A stretch of 64,000 bases of DNA. Origin: Rubripirellula amarantea (GTDB taxonomy: Bacteria > Planctomycetota > Planctomycetia > Pirellulales > Pirellulaceae). The stretch covers positions 186,001 through 250,000 of the forward strand of contig NZ_SJPI01000002.1 of NCBI RefSeq assembly GCF_007859865.1, written 5' to 3'. The translations under genes were made by a program, and so were the position numbers. This document shows, piece by piece, positions 34,902 to 44,075 of the stretch. The notes beneath the pieces were generated by a model. The model was not told the DNA's origin and did not search any database. It saw only the letters and a program-made list of their open reading frames with translations. Position 1 is the first letter of the stretch. Each line of letters opens with the position of its first letter.

Positions 34902-37395
34902 AAGAACCCCCGTGATGGCTCCACCATATCTTCGCTTGGTCGGCGCTCCACTCGTGATCGATTCGCAGTTGATCGATCATCCGACCTAGTTCCGCGATCG
35001 ATGCGAAGCGGTCATCCACGTTTTTCGCCATGCATCGAGAGATCAAGTTGGCGACCTCAAGCGCGATCGGTTCACCACGATGAATGTGAATACCGATGGG
35101 TTGCTCGCTAAGAATTAACGAGAACAGCGATTCGGGGTCAGATTCGATGAAGGGTGGTCGTCCGGCAAGCAAGTAATAGCCGACGCATCCTACGGAATAG
35201 ATGTCGCTGCGAGGATCCATGTTGCCCGGGTCGCGAAAGCGTTCGGGAGCCATGTACATCGGAGTGCCTGCCCAAATGGCTTCGGTCGTTTGGTAGACGT
35301 CAGCATCGGGTTCGAGCGGTTTGGCGAGTCCGTAGTCGAACACAACGACCCAATCGCCCACGGACTTGTCGAGCGACAGCATGATGTTTTGCGGCTTGAT
35401 GTCTCGGTGTAGCAAGTTCTTAGCATGAGCTTCGCTGAGGGCATCGCATACTTGTCGCATGATGGACAAGACTCGGCCAATGGGCTGATGCCCACTTCGC
35501 GCGACAACTTCTTGAAGCGTCAGGCCTTTGAGGTACTGCATCACGCAATACGCTTCGTTTTGTTCGCTGTGGCCGTAGTCGTAGATCATCACGCTATGAG
35601 GATTAGTCAGCGACGCGGCGAGTTTGGCTTCACGATCGAAACGCAACCGGTCATCGTGTTTGTGACGATCACTGCGCAATACCTTTAAGGCAACATCTCG
35701 GTCGAGTTGTCGATGTCGGGCTAGATAGACGACTCCCATGCCGCCGCTTCCAAGTTCACCGGTCACATCGTAGCGGCTCAGAGGATGGACAGCCGCTTGT
35801 TCAGCGGTCGATGTTCTGGCCAGCTTGGACGCTGCAAGAAACGCTGTCACGGAAAGCAGGCTTCCTAATAGCAGGAAACTAAAACGTACCAAACGAGTTG
35901 GCGCAAACGAGTCGGCTGCTGATTCTTCAACGATGATGCCAAGGTCCCAGCGATCGAGCCATTTCCATGCGCCGACAACTTCGATTCCCGCGTAGTTGGC
36001 ATAGGGCTCGGTGCGAACGTCGGGGCGGTTGGCGATTGCCCCGGCGGCTGCAACCGTGACGGGACTAAATTGTCGTTTAACGAGTTCGCGGTTTTCGTTG
36101 GTTAATTCCATGCCCGGATCGCAGACACGCAGATTCGCCGCGATCTCGGTGGAGGGGATGTCGAACTTGCCTTGAGTTGCCAGCGACGTAGCGCCGGGCC
36201 CTTCGGTCACCATGATGCTGTCGTTGTTAATCGCGTACGCGTCCACACCCGCGGAAACCGAAAATTCCGCGAACATCCGATTGAACTTTTCGTAGGCTGA
36301 AAAGCCCCGGATAAGCATTGCCGCACTGACCTTGCCTTCATCGTCTTCGACCGGAACGATCACAGCCATGACGGGTGCGGTGGTTTCCGGTTCAAACCCG
36401 ATGGTATCTTGCGTCAATCGTTCGGGACCAAACAGCACGGTTTCACCCGCCATTACTCTGGCAAGGTTTGCAGCACCGCTGGGATGCACGACGTTGCCGA
36501 CATCGGCGCGATCGGGCAACCAGCTTGCTACGATCCGAAAGGAGTTATTCCAAACCACGAACTTCACATCGTCGTGACCTGAAAGTTCTCTGAGCTGATC
36601 GGCAATGCGGTCAATCTGCGTCGCGTCTCGCATTGTTTCGACATCAGGATCCGTGCGAGCGATTTGGATCAGCTCGTTGATCGAGTTGCGAATGGAGTTT
36701 TGCCGGGACCACGATCGAACCAAATCAGACTGGTTCACGAGAAAGCGGTCCGCAGCCAACGCCAAGTTCTCCGCTGCGCCGCTCAGTTTCACTTCAACGG
36801 ATCGCTGCATCGTGGCATCCACGGCGCGATACGTCCACCAGCCCACCAGCGCCGTCGGTAGCAACGCCGCCAACCAAAGCCAGCCTGACGCACGCCGACG
36901 TGACTTACGAGTTCGCTCGGCCCACATCGGCATCTGTTTCGACCGCGGCTTGGATCGTTCCGAATCCTTGCCGTAACGCGGTGATGCGTGAGTTCTAAGA
37001 ACGCCTTGCTTCGTGATCTGGCCTGGATCTGATGAGCTAGATCGCCGCGGATGAATTTTCGTCGCCGAATCGCTGACTGATGAATCGCTGGCTGATGAAT
37101 CGCTCAATCCTCGGCCATGCCCGAAGGTCTCCGACGGCAATGGGCCCGTGAAGGTATCTGACAAAGCGATCGAGCCGGACGAGGGATCCGATGGCGGCAT
37201 CGCGACCGGTTGAGCACAATCGCCTTCAAGTTTCGCCGCGGCGGGGTCGTGTTCGGCAAGCAGCGAAATGACTTCTTCGAGCAAGCTGACATCGTCCGCT
37301 GTTTCGCGCCGAAGAAACTCTTCTTGTTCACCGGGGGGAAGTTCGTCGGCTGCCAAAAACAAGTCGCGTACGCGATTGTACCTAGTCGAATCCAC
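34900..37395 (-). CDS. Membrane Ser/Thr kinase with extracytoplasmic dCache-like sensor
   Basis: 831 residues in an order unlike PknB: a 170-residue cytoplasmic head (first 50 residues helical, then Ser/Asp/Pro-rich), TM1 at about 171-188, an extracytoplasmic domain to about 490 with the features of a double Cache sensor (MQRSVEVKLSGAAENLALAADRFLVNQSD helix; VWNNSFRIVASWLPD), TM2 at about 493-512 and a C-terminal kinase from about 533. Kinase motifs: GSGGMGVVYLARHRQLDRDVALKVL, HRDIKPQNIML, FDYG in place of DFG, and APERF. GTG start at 37395 lies 3 bp after the sigma-factor stop, so the two genes are a unit. It should sense a ligand outside and phosphorylate inside. Confidence 0.9.
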   Translation of the reverse strand: MDSTRYNRVRDLFLAADELPPGEQEEFLRRETADDVSLLEEVISLLAEHDPAAAKLEGDCAQPVAMPPSDPSSGSIALSDTFTGPLPSETFGHGRGLSDSSASDSSVSDSATKIHPRRSSSSDPGQITKQGVLRTHASPRYGKDSERSKPRSKQMPMWAERTRKSRRRASGWLWLAALLPTALVGWWTYRAVDATMQRSVEVKLSGAAENLALAADRFLVNQSDLVRSWSRQNSIRNSINELIQIARTDPDVETMRDATQIDRIADQLRELSGHDDVKFVVWNNSFRIVASWLPDRADVGNVVHPSGAANLARVMAGETVLFGPERLTQDTIGFEPETTAPVMAVIVPVEDDEGKVSAAMLIRGFSAYEKFNRMFAEFSVSAGVDAYAINNDSIMVTEGPGATSLATQGKFDIPSTEIAANLRVCDPGMELTNENRELVKRQFSPVTVAAAGAIANRPDVRTEPYANYAGIEVVGAWKWLDRWDLGIIVEESAADSFAPTRLVRFSFLLLGSLLSVTAFLAASKLARTSTAEQAAVHPLSRYDVTGELGSGGMGVVYLARHRQLDRDVALKVLRSDRHKHDDRLRFDREAKLAASLTNPHSVMIYDYGHSEQNEAYCVMQYLKGLTLQEVVARSGHQPIGRVLSIMRQVCDALSEAHAKNLLHRDIKPQNIMLSLDKSVGDWVVVFDYGLAKPLEPDADVYQTTEAIWAGTPMYMAPERFRDPGNMDPRSDIYSVGCVGYYLLAGRPPFIESDPESLFSLILSEQPIGIHIHRGEPIALEVANLISRCMAKNVDDRFASIAELGRMIDQLRIDHEWSADQAKIWWSHHGGS

Positions 37396-37398
37396 CCG

Positions 37399-38049
37399 TT
37401 ACTCGCCTTCGGTCCAGGTAGCGTGCGGATCTTCTTCGATATCTTCGTCATTCGAACCGAACGTTGTCTGGTTGGTGCCGTTGGATTCGGCAAGCTCTTC
37501 TCGGCGAAGTTCTCGTCGCATCCACGCGCGGGCCATCGCCCACTCTTTTTCGATCGTGCGCAGGCCTAGATTCATTTCTGTTGAAATCTCTCGCATCGTC
37601 ATACCGCCAAAGAATCGCAGTTCAACGATTTTGGCCTGTCGAGGATTTAACTCGGCAAGTGTTTCGAGCAACTCGTCCAACGCCATCACGTCACCGTCAT
37701 CGGACAACAAGAACGTGATCTCGTCATTGAGTTGACGACGTTCCCAGCCGCCGCCTCGTTTGAGCGATCGGACTTTGCGGGCGTGGTCAACCAGAATGCG
37801 ACGCATCACCGTGGCGCCGATGGCAAAGAAGTGCGTCTTGCCTTGCCAGTTGATTCGCGATTGATCGACCATCCGCACGTAAGCTTGATGGACGAGTGAC
37901 GACGAGCTAAGACGATTTCGCATCGGCTCGTTCTGCAGGAAACGACCGGCCATGCGGCACAGGTCATCGTACATCAGCGTGAACAGCTTATCTGTTTCAC
38001 CTTCATTCCCTCGCGTGCTCTTGCTTAACAGCTCAGTGATTGAAGTCAT
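37399..38049 (-). CDS. ECF sigma factor linked to Ser/Thr kinase
   Basis: A 216-residue sigma-70 family protein from ATG 38049. Region 2 (DKLFTLMYDDLCRMAGRFLQ, SSLVHQAYVRMVDQSRINWQG) and region 4 (LNPRQAKIVELRFFGGMTMREISTEMNLGLRTIEKEWAMAR) are clear. This is the planctomycete ECF type that is encoded beside STPKs instead of an anti-sigma factor; activation by phosphorylation is the working model for that group. A 35-residue acidic tail follows region 4. It precedes the kinase by 3 bp, so kinase and target are likely coupled. Confidence 0.92.
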   Translation of the reverse strand: MTSITELLSKSTRGNEGETDKLFTLMYDDLCRMAGRFLQNEPMRNRLSSSSLVHQAYVRMVDQSRINWQGKTHFFAIGATVMRRILVDHARKVRSLKRGGGWERRQLNDEITFLLSDDGDVMALDELLETLAELNPRQAKIVELRFFGGMTMREISTEMNLGLRTIEKEWAMARAWMRRELRREELAESNGTNQTTFGSNDEDIEEDPHATWTEGE

Positions 38050-38391
38050 GTTGGATGTGCCTGCACGACGATCTCGTCGTAAAAAATTCAAACCGTCAGG
38101 AATAAGATAAGTTAAGAACGTTGGGCCGGTCCAGAGATTGAATCGACCATTGTGGCCGTTGAGTTCTCGATTGGTAAGGTGCCAATCGACTCAACTTGAC
38201 CACACACCATGGTACCGCAAAAGCGAGCAGGAGTGAAACGTCCCATCAAATTGTTGCTCAATTCCGACATGTTGATGCGTGCACTGATTTCTTGCCAGGA
38301 AACTTTGTTCACCTACATTTAGAAAGTGAAACCGCCGCTCGGTTGACGCGAATCTGACTATCCTTCGGGTATTCGGATTTAGGAGGGCAGA
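38050..38391. other. Intergenic region between sigma factor and DUF2306 gene
   Basis: About 340 bp, divergent promoters expected. I see no hairpin, repeat or gene I can support here. Confidence 0.5.
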
Positions 38392-39096
38392 ATGAATCTT
38401 CAACTCCGTCGGGCTTTGCAAATTGCTGTCGGTCTGTTGTTCGTCAGAGTGCTTGCGTCAACGCTTTGGGAGTATCGATGGTACTTTCCGGCGGATTTTC
38501 AATCGGCATTCCTTACCGGCCGCGAATCGACGTTCTACGGGCTGTACGAGCTCGCCTTTTACGCTCATATCATTAGCAGTCCCGTAGCATTGGTATTGGC
38601 GGGTGGGCTCGTTGTTTCGGGACGCCAGTTCTTCCAGCCAAACGTCGTTCTAGGGCGTTTGAGGAAGCTGCATCGTTGGGGCGGTCGAATCCAAACATTC
38701 GTTGTCTTGGGTTTGGTTGTTCCTTCGGGCCTAGCGATGTCACCAGGATCTCGAGCGGGATTGCCTGCGGTGGTTGGGTTTCTAACGCTATCGAGCCTGA
38801 CCGCGTTGACGATCATCATGGCGGCGAGGGCAGCGATATCCGGCCGCTACGCGGATCACCGCCGCTGGGCGATGCGATGTTTCTTGCTGCTTTGCTCGTC
38901 TTTACTTTTGCGAGTGCTTGGCGGTGCTTTCATCGTGTTGAATGTCGAATCTCGGTTTACCTATCAGCTCAATTCATGGATCAGTTGGCTCGTTCCTTTG
39001 GTGATCTATGAGTGTATGATCTTGGTCCAATGTCGACGGAATCGGCGTTGTCTATCACCGACATCACCGCCGGAAACTCTAAGTTTGCCCCTATGA
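38392..39096 (+). CDS. DUF2306-type membrane protein
   Basis: A 234-residue membrane protein with six or seven predicted TM helices (LQIAVGLLFVRVLAST, HIISSPVALVLAGGLVVSG, TFVVLGLVVPSGLAM, VVGFLTLSSLTALTIIMAA, FLLLCSSLLLRVLGGAFIVL). His residues in FYAHIISS, KLHRWGGR and YADHRRWAMR are placed like haem-binding or metal ligands of DUF2306 (cytochrome b561-like) proteins. Function unknown. A well-placed AGGAGGGCAGA Shine-Dalgarno precedes the ATG. Overlaps the methyltransferase start (ATGA). Confidence 0.75.
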   Translation: MNLQLRRALQIAVGLLFVRVLASTLWEYRWYFPADFQSAFLTGRESTFYGLYELAFYAHIISSPVALVLAGGLVVSGRQFFQPNVVLGRLRKLHRWGGRIQTFVVLGLVVPSGLAMSPGSRAGLPAVVGFLTLSSLTALTIIMAARAAISGRYADHRRWAMRCFLLLCSSLLLRVLGGAFIVLNVESRFTYQLNSWISWLVPLVIYECMILVQCRRNRRCLSPTSPPETLSLPL

Positions 39097-40142
39097 GCCC
39101 ACATCCTCTTGCCAGCGTTCCCACATCGGATCCGAGCATCGCACTGCGCTATCGCGACCGGCAATATGCTGCGGATCTGATCGCCGCGGCGCTATTGCAT
39201 TTTGACCTGTTCACTTACTTACGGGATCACCCCGGTTTGACGTTCGATGCAATTTGTAAACACTTCGAATGGCAGCAACGACCTGCTGATGTGTTGATGA
39301 CGTTATGCCGAGCTTCAGATTTCGTCCGAACTGATGAGGCTGGGGTTTATTCGTTAACGGACGCGGGACGCGAGCAGCTTTGCGTTGGCAGTCCGTACTA
39401 TCTAGGGCCTTACTACAAGCCAATTGCCGATTCCGCGATCATGAAAGGTTTCGTTGAGATCTTGCAAACGGGAAAGCCTGCGAATTGGCAAGCCAAGTCC
39501 GATGGGAAGGATTGGCACGAATCGATGAAGGACCCGACGTTCGCCCAGGACTTCACCGCACTGATGAATTGTCGAGGTATCGCATTCGGCCAGCATCTTG
39601 CTCAATCGCTCGCGGCCGAAGTGGCTGATCGAACGCATCTGCTCGATGTAGGAGGTGGTTCTGGAATTTACTGCACGACGATGGTTTCACGGCATTCCCA
39701 TCTGCGAGCGACGGTGCTTGAGCAACCGCCCGTGGATCAGATTGCCACACAGCAGATCGCCGCGCACGGACTCGCGGACCGTGTCGATGTTGTATCGGGT
39801 GATATGTTTGCTGGCCCATGGCCCAGCGGGGTCGACATGATCTTGTTGTCCAACCTGCTGCACGATTGGGGGTTAGAGAAGGCTCAGCAAATTGTCGACA
39901 AAGCAGCCGAGACGCTGCCGGTGGGTGGATTGCTGGTCATCCACGGCGCGATCGTAAATGCTGACAAAACAGGGCCGTTACCAGTTGCCGAATATTCAGC
40001 CTTGTTGATGAACATCACGCAAGGCAAGTGTTACAGCGAACGGGAATACGGCGACATGTGCCGCACCGCAGGCCTGACGCCTGGGGCATGCAAGCCGACC
40101 ACCGGAGATCGCGGTTACCTAACCGCGGTGAAAACAGCCTAG
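39093..40142 (+). CDS. SAM-dependent O-methyltransferase (acetylserotonin-type)
   Basis: 349 residues from ATG 39093, chosen because it overlaps the upstream stop as ATGA; in-frame ATGs at 39012 and 39030 exist. N-terminal winged-helix dimerisation part (RQYAADLIAAALLHFDLF, LTFDAICKHFEWQQRPADVL), then a Rossmann fold with the SAM loop LLDVGGGSGIYCTTMV, the acidic VVSGDMF and the LSNLLHDWGLEKA region with the His used as base. Typical of plant-like small-molecule O-methyltransferases that act on phenols or quinone precursors; the substrate is unknown. Confidence 0.9.
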   Translation: MSPHPLASVPTSDPSIALRYRDRQYAADLIAAALLHFDLFTYLRDHPGLTFDAICKHFEWQQRPADVLMTLCRASDFVRTDEAGVYSLTDAGREQLCVGSPYYLGPYYKPIADSAIMKGFVEILQTGKPANWQAKSDGKDWHESMKDPTFAQDFTALMNCRGIAFGQHLAQSLAAEVADRTHLLDVGGGSGIYCTTMVSRHSHLRATVLEQPPVDQIATQQIAAHGLADRVDVVSGDMFAGPWPSGVDMILLSNLLHDWGLEKAQQIVDKAAETLPVGGLLVIHGAIVNADKTGPLPVAEYSALLMNITQGKCYSEREYGDMCRTAGLTPGACKPTTGDRGYLTAVKTA

Positions 40143-40183
40143 CGAATCATCGTCCGTTCGCGATGTGCGCAACGCACCGGATC

Positions 40184-40462
40184 TCACGATGGTGGGGTGA
40201 ACTTCGGAGCCGAAGGCACGTCGACATCTTCGTCGTCGTCGGCGTCGATGGTGTTCGATTTTGACGGTGAGCTATCGGCCGAGAAAGTTTTCTTGGCTTC
40301 GTATTCCGCCATGCGGAACTGCTGCTGCACGTCGTTGAGTCCTCGGCGAAATTCGCGATAACTACCACCCAGCTTACGAGCAACCTCGGGAAGGTTGCCG
40401 CCGAAAAGAAGTACTGCGACCACGCCGATGACCACCATTTCAAATGGTCCCAGCCCAAACAT
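40184..40462 (-). CDS. TatA/TatB-type Sec-independent translocase subunit (paralog 1)
   Basis: 92 residues: one N-terminal TM helix (FEMVVIGVVAVLLFGGNLPEVARKL), the Phe-Gly hinge of TatA/B, an amphipathic helix and a Glu/Asp-rich tail. Component of twin-arginine protein export in the inner membrane. Lies 2 bp from the next tat gene. TatC is not in the window. The TatB or TatA role cannot be told from length alone. Confidence 0.88.
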   Translation of the reverse strand: MFGLGPFEMVVIGVVAVLLFGGNLPEVARKLGGSYREFRRGLNDVQQQFRMAEYEAKKTFSADSSPSKSNTIDADDDEDVDVPSAPKFTPPS

Positions 40463-40464
40463 GG

Positions 40465-40704
40465 TTACGCGCTTTTGTCAGAGGAATCGGACTTCGATGA
40501 ATCATCATCGAGCGTTGATTCCGTCATTCCGCGCTTGAATTCGTTGGTGCTACGTCCCAAGTTTCGCATCAAGGTGGGGAGCTTCGACGAACCGAACAAC
40601 AATAAAATGATGCCTGCGATGATCGCAAGTTCTAGAGGTCCGGGAGCACCGAAGCCCAGCAAATTACCAAAACCAAGCACAGTCGGGATACTTTCAAACA
40701 ACAT
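40465..40704 (-). CDS. TatA-type Sec-independent translocase subunit (paralog 2)
   Basis: 79 residues with a short N-terminal extension rich in Gly/Phe, then the TM-hinge (LELAIIAGIILLLFGSSKLPTLM), amphipathic helix (RNLGRSTNEFKRGM) and Asp/Ser tail. Adjacent to paralog 1 and presumably cotranscribed. Confidence 0.88.
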   Translation of the reverse strand: MLFESIPTVLGFGNLLGFGAPGPLELAIIAGIILLLFGSSKLPTLMRNLGRSTNEFKRGMTESTLDDDSSKSDSSDKSA

Positions 40705-40968
40705 GGGTCACTCTCGCATTAGGAAAGGGTCAAACGAAAAACCCTAACGCAATCGCCGGCGAAAGCGGGAAGGCCGTTCAGCGATGGGGCCAGCGAGAGC
40801 AAAACTCAATCGCCATAAAGACCGCAGCTAAACGCCTCCGGAACCGATGGGTCGCGTAGGAATGGGAGGCCAAATCAACCAATGAAGAGGCCTCCACTAC
40901 TGACAACAGTTTATTCACAAATGCGGGGCCGTCAAAGGGGACATTCTTCCCTCATAACCCTCACAAGC

Positions 40969-42165
40969 CTAACCGCGGCGGATTTCACTTCCTTTGAAGC
41001 GGATGCCGATTCGGTAGACTTTTTTCTGCTGGTAGTTGATCTCGCCGGTTTCTAGATCAAACCGAAGCGGGACACTGTGGCGGGTGATATCAATGCTGGC
41101 GTGAAATCCCCGCTCGGAAAAGACGTCAATCAGCATCGCCAAAGCATGCGTTTCTTCCCAAATCGGGTCTTCCGAGTTGATGATCGCTCGCCCGGAAATC
41201 GCGTGTCGGACGATGATCGGCATCATCTTTTCTTCGATGATGCGTACCACTTCGTGAAAGACGCGCGGTTGTTCAATCTCATATTCGTCGAGTCGCTTGA
41301 CCAAGTCGCGACGCGCGTGCGAAATGATCTCACTCGCCAACGGAATCTTTCGCAACGTATGAAAGGTCTTGGGGTCAAGTTCGAGTGAACTTTGGTATTC
41401 GAGTTCGCTAAGGATGTTTTCACGAACAACTTCAAGTGAAGCTTGAGCGTTGATGAAGTGGTAGTGAAAGATCTGTTTCAAAGATACCAACGCATCGTAC
41501 GTTCGTTCTTTGAAGACGCGATAACGGTTGCGGGCAAGTTCTTCGTTGAAATCCGTCGGGCGTTCTTCCCACGCCGTTGCGGTTGCATCGTTTTCAACCG
41601 TTTCGTTGTGAGCGATGGTTTGGCGTCCGCGTCGCAATTGACGAGCAACCGATTCGGCTTCGTCGACGAACAGCACCATGATGTGGAAAACGGGCTGACG
41701 AAAATGAACCAGGTCACCCGAGTCGGCAAATTCGCGACGCAGACCGATCATGGCATCGTAAAGTAGTTTCAAGCACTCCACTTGCACCTTGGTGCGAGGG
41801 AAGCCGTCCAAGATTGCGCCATCTTGGTATTCTGGTTCGAGTAATTTTTCAAACAGCAAGCCAACCACTTCGCGGTCACCGACCATTCCGCCCTTGGCTT
41901 TGATCATTCGAGCTTCGGGAGTATCCAAAAGCGAACTGACCACGATCGGCGGCGCGCTAATGTCACGTACTTCGCGAATGAAGTCGGTGTTGGTTCCTTT
42001 GCCGGCACCCGGAGCACCACCTAGAAGAATCAACTCCTTGGGAAACCGCATGTTCTCGCGGCCACGCTCGTCTTCAATCTTCTTCCAGACGGAATTGAAG
42101 ATCAGTTGCGCGTCTTTGACTTCAAGGTCGACCGGTGCAGAAGGTTTGTTGATGGAATCGGGCAT
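40969..42165 (-). CDS. Adenylate-kinase-like P-loop protein with extra C-terminal domain
   Basis: 398 residues. The N-terminal 210 residues form a nucleoside monophosphate kinase fold: Walker A GGAPGAGKGTN (about 49-59), AMP-binding-like VVSSLLDTPEARMIKAKGGMVGDREV and DGFPRTKVQVECL. The remaining 180 residues (from about 240) are not adenylate kinase; they contain SEIISHARRDLVKRLDEYE, EDPIWEETHALAMLIDVFSERGFHASIDITRH, and end in a beta-rich KKVYRIGIRFKGSEIRRG. No zinc-finger LID is seen. This arrangement is known to me from planctomycetes only; the second domain has no assignable function. Confidence 0.7.
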   Translation of the reverse strand: MPDSINKPSAPVDLEVKDAQLIFNSVWKKIEDERGRENMRFPKELILLGGAPGAGKGTNTDFIREVRDISAPPIVVSSLLDTPEARMIKAKGGMVGDREVVGLLFEKLLEPEYQDGAILDGFPRTKVQVECLKLLYDAMIGLRREFADSGDLVHFRQPVFHIMVLFVDEAESVARQLRRGRQTIAHNETVENDATATAWEERPTDFNEELARNRYRVFKERTYDALVSLKQIFHYHFINAQASLEVVRENILSELEYQSSLELDPKTFHTLRKIPLASEIISHARRDLVKRLDEYEIEQPRVFHEVVRIIEEKMMPIIVRHAISGRAIINSEDPIWEETHALAMLIDVFSERGFHASIDITRHSVPLRFDLETGEINYQQKKVYRIGIRFKGSEIRRG

Positions 42166-42349
42166 AGCGGTTAATCGAAGTTCAATTCGTCGAGAACGTT
42201 CAAGGATAGCGGCGGCGGCAAGGCGACGGGTGAATGGTCAGTGGGTGTATAAGCGATAGGACAGTGACAACGCGTGCGAGCCGTTTTGCGACGGCTTGCA
42301 GGATGAATTGAGCGATCCGAAAACGACCGCCGGGGGGCATCATTCGGGT

Positions 42350-43801
42350 CTAGTGAATGACCGGGCACACGTCGAACCATTCGCGTTTCTGGTCAGCCAT
42401 CCATTTGGTGGATTCCATTGGCCCCCACATTCCCGTTTCGTAGCTGTAAAGCGGCGGAGCAGCCGGGCTATTCCAGGCTGCCAGGATCGGGTCAACGATG
42501 CCCCATGCTAATTCAACTTCGTCCGAACGCGCAAACAAACTCGCATCCCCCTGAATCGCGTCTAGCAGCAACCTTTGGTAGGCGTCCGGCATGGAGCCGC
42601 CGATCGACTTTTGGAAGTTGAAATCAAGCGTGCTGGTTCGCGTCTTCATTTCAGAATCAGGAACCTTTGTCTCAAAGTGCAATTGGATCCCCTCGGCAGG
42701 CTGGACTTGAATGACCAGTCGGTTGCCGAGCGGAGTTCGCGTTTTTTCACCAAACAAAATGTGCGGCACGTTCTTGAATTGAATCACGATCTGAGTCGTG
42801 CGACAGGACATGCCTTTGCCGCTTCTGAGGTAGAACGGCACATCCTTCCAGCGCCAATTGTCGCAGTACAGTTTCAGGGCCGCGAACGTCGCCGTCTGTG
42901 ATCCTCGCGGCACGCCTTCTTCTTTAAGGTAGCCGTCGTATTGTCCGCGGAACGTGTTCGCAGCAAAGTCGCCGCCACTCATCGCGCGAACGCTATGTAG
43001 AACCTTCACCTTTTCATCGCGGACCAACGCCGAATCATATCGGGCTGGCGGTTCCATCGCCGTGATCATCATCAATTGCAAGATGTGATTCTGGAACATG
43101 TCTCGTAAGATACCCGACGTATCGTAGTATCCTGCTCGGCGACCAATCACCACTTCTTCGGCGACTGTGATTTGCACATGGTCGACATAGTTGCGGTTCC
43201 AAATCGGTTCAAAGATGCTGTTGGCAAAACGAAGTGCAAAGATGTTTTGCACGGTTTCTTTGCCCAAGTAGTGATCGATGCGATAAATCTGATCTTCGCG
43301 AAACACACCGTGAATTGATTTGTTCAGCGCTTGAGCGGTCGAGAGATCGGTGCCGAAAGGCTTCTCGATGATCACACGGCGATAGCCCTCGGTATCATCC
43401 GACAATCCCGCGGTACCGAGTTGTTTGATGGCGGCTTCGTACAACTGGGGCATTGTTGAGAGGTAATACACTCGCCCGCATGTGTGTTCCGGCTCGATGG
43501 ATTCGAGGAACGTTTTAAGCGAGTGGAAGTCTTCGATGGCACCAATGTCACCGGGGTGGTAGTAAACATTGTCGCTGAACTCGTTCCAAAGCTCAGTCGT
43601 GAAGGTGTCGCCCGCGAACTTGGCCGTCGATTCTTTAAGTGAATCACGCCACTCTTCGTGTTTAAACTTGCTGCGCGAGACCCCTACAATTCGCGAATCT
43701 TTCGGCAGCCGCCCTTTGGCATAAAGATTGAAAAGAGCGGGGATGAGCTTGCGACTGGTGAGGTCACCAGAAGCACCAAAGATGACAATCGTGTCAGACA
43801 T
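42350..43801 (-). CDS. zwf: Glucose-6-phosphate 1-dehydrogenase Zwf
   Basis: Oxidises glucose 6-phosphate to 6-phosphogluconolactone with NADP, the entry to the pentose phosphate pathway. 483 residues, standard. The dinucleotide site FGASGDLTSRKLIPALFNLY starts at residue 8, and the substrate-binding signature RIDHYLGKETVQNI lies near 175. The stretch 43831-43852, 30 bp upstream of the ATG, can form a hairpin (GTGGG...CCCAC with inner GTTTC/GAAAC), which could be a leader feature. No gene partner (gnd, pgl) is adjacent. Confidence 0.96.
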   Translation of the reverse strand: MSDTIVIFGASGDLTSRKLIPALFNLYAKGRLPKDSRIVGVSRSKFKHEEWRDSLKESTAKFAGDTFTTELWNEFSDNVYYHPGDIGAIEDFHSLKTFLESIEPEHTCGRVYYLSTMPQLYEAAIKQLGTAGLSDDTEGYRRVIIEKPFGTDLSTAQALNKSIHGVFREDQIYRIDHYLGKETVQNIFALRFANSIFEPIWNRNYVDHVQITVAEEVVIGRRAGYYDTSGILRDMFQNHILQLMMITAMEPPARYDSALVRDEKVKVLHSVRAMSGGDFAANTFRGQYDGYLKEEGVPRGSQTATFAALKLYCDNWRWKDVPFYLRSGKGMSCRTTQIVIQFKNVPHILFGEKTRTPLGNRLVIQVQPAEGIQLHFETKVPDSEMKTRTSTLDFNFQKSIGGSMPDAYQRLLLDAIQGDASLFARSDEVELAWGIVDPILAAWNSPAAPPLYSYETGMWGPMESTKWMADQKREWFDVCPVIH

Positions 43802-44075
43802 GGGACGCTGTACGTTGCAGGGAACAGACCGTGGGTTTCAGAAACAGCCCACAGGGTACAGGTTTCGGGTTAAAGCGAACAGCCAGACCTTGATCGAGCC
43901 ACGTCCCCCCGCTTCGCCGCTGATGGAAACCGACGCGGTGCATTAGCCCACGAAAGACCATTCGCCCAGCGCCGTCGCTTCGTATCGAATCCAAAAATAA
44001 GCGATGACCGACCCGCAAACGTGTCTCAACGGAACCGGACGCATCACTGCGTCACGAACCAGCCAAAAGCGTTGG

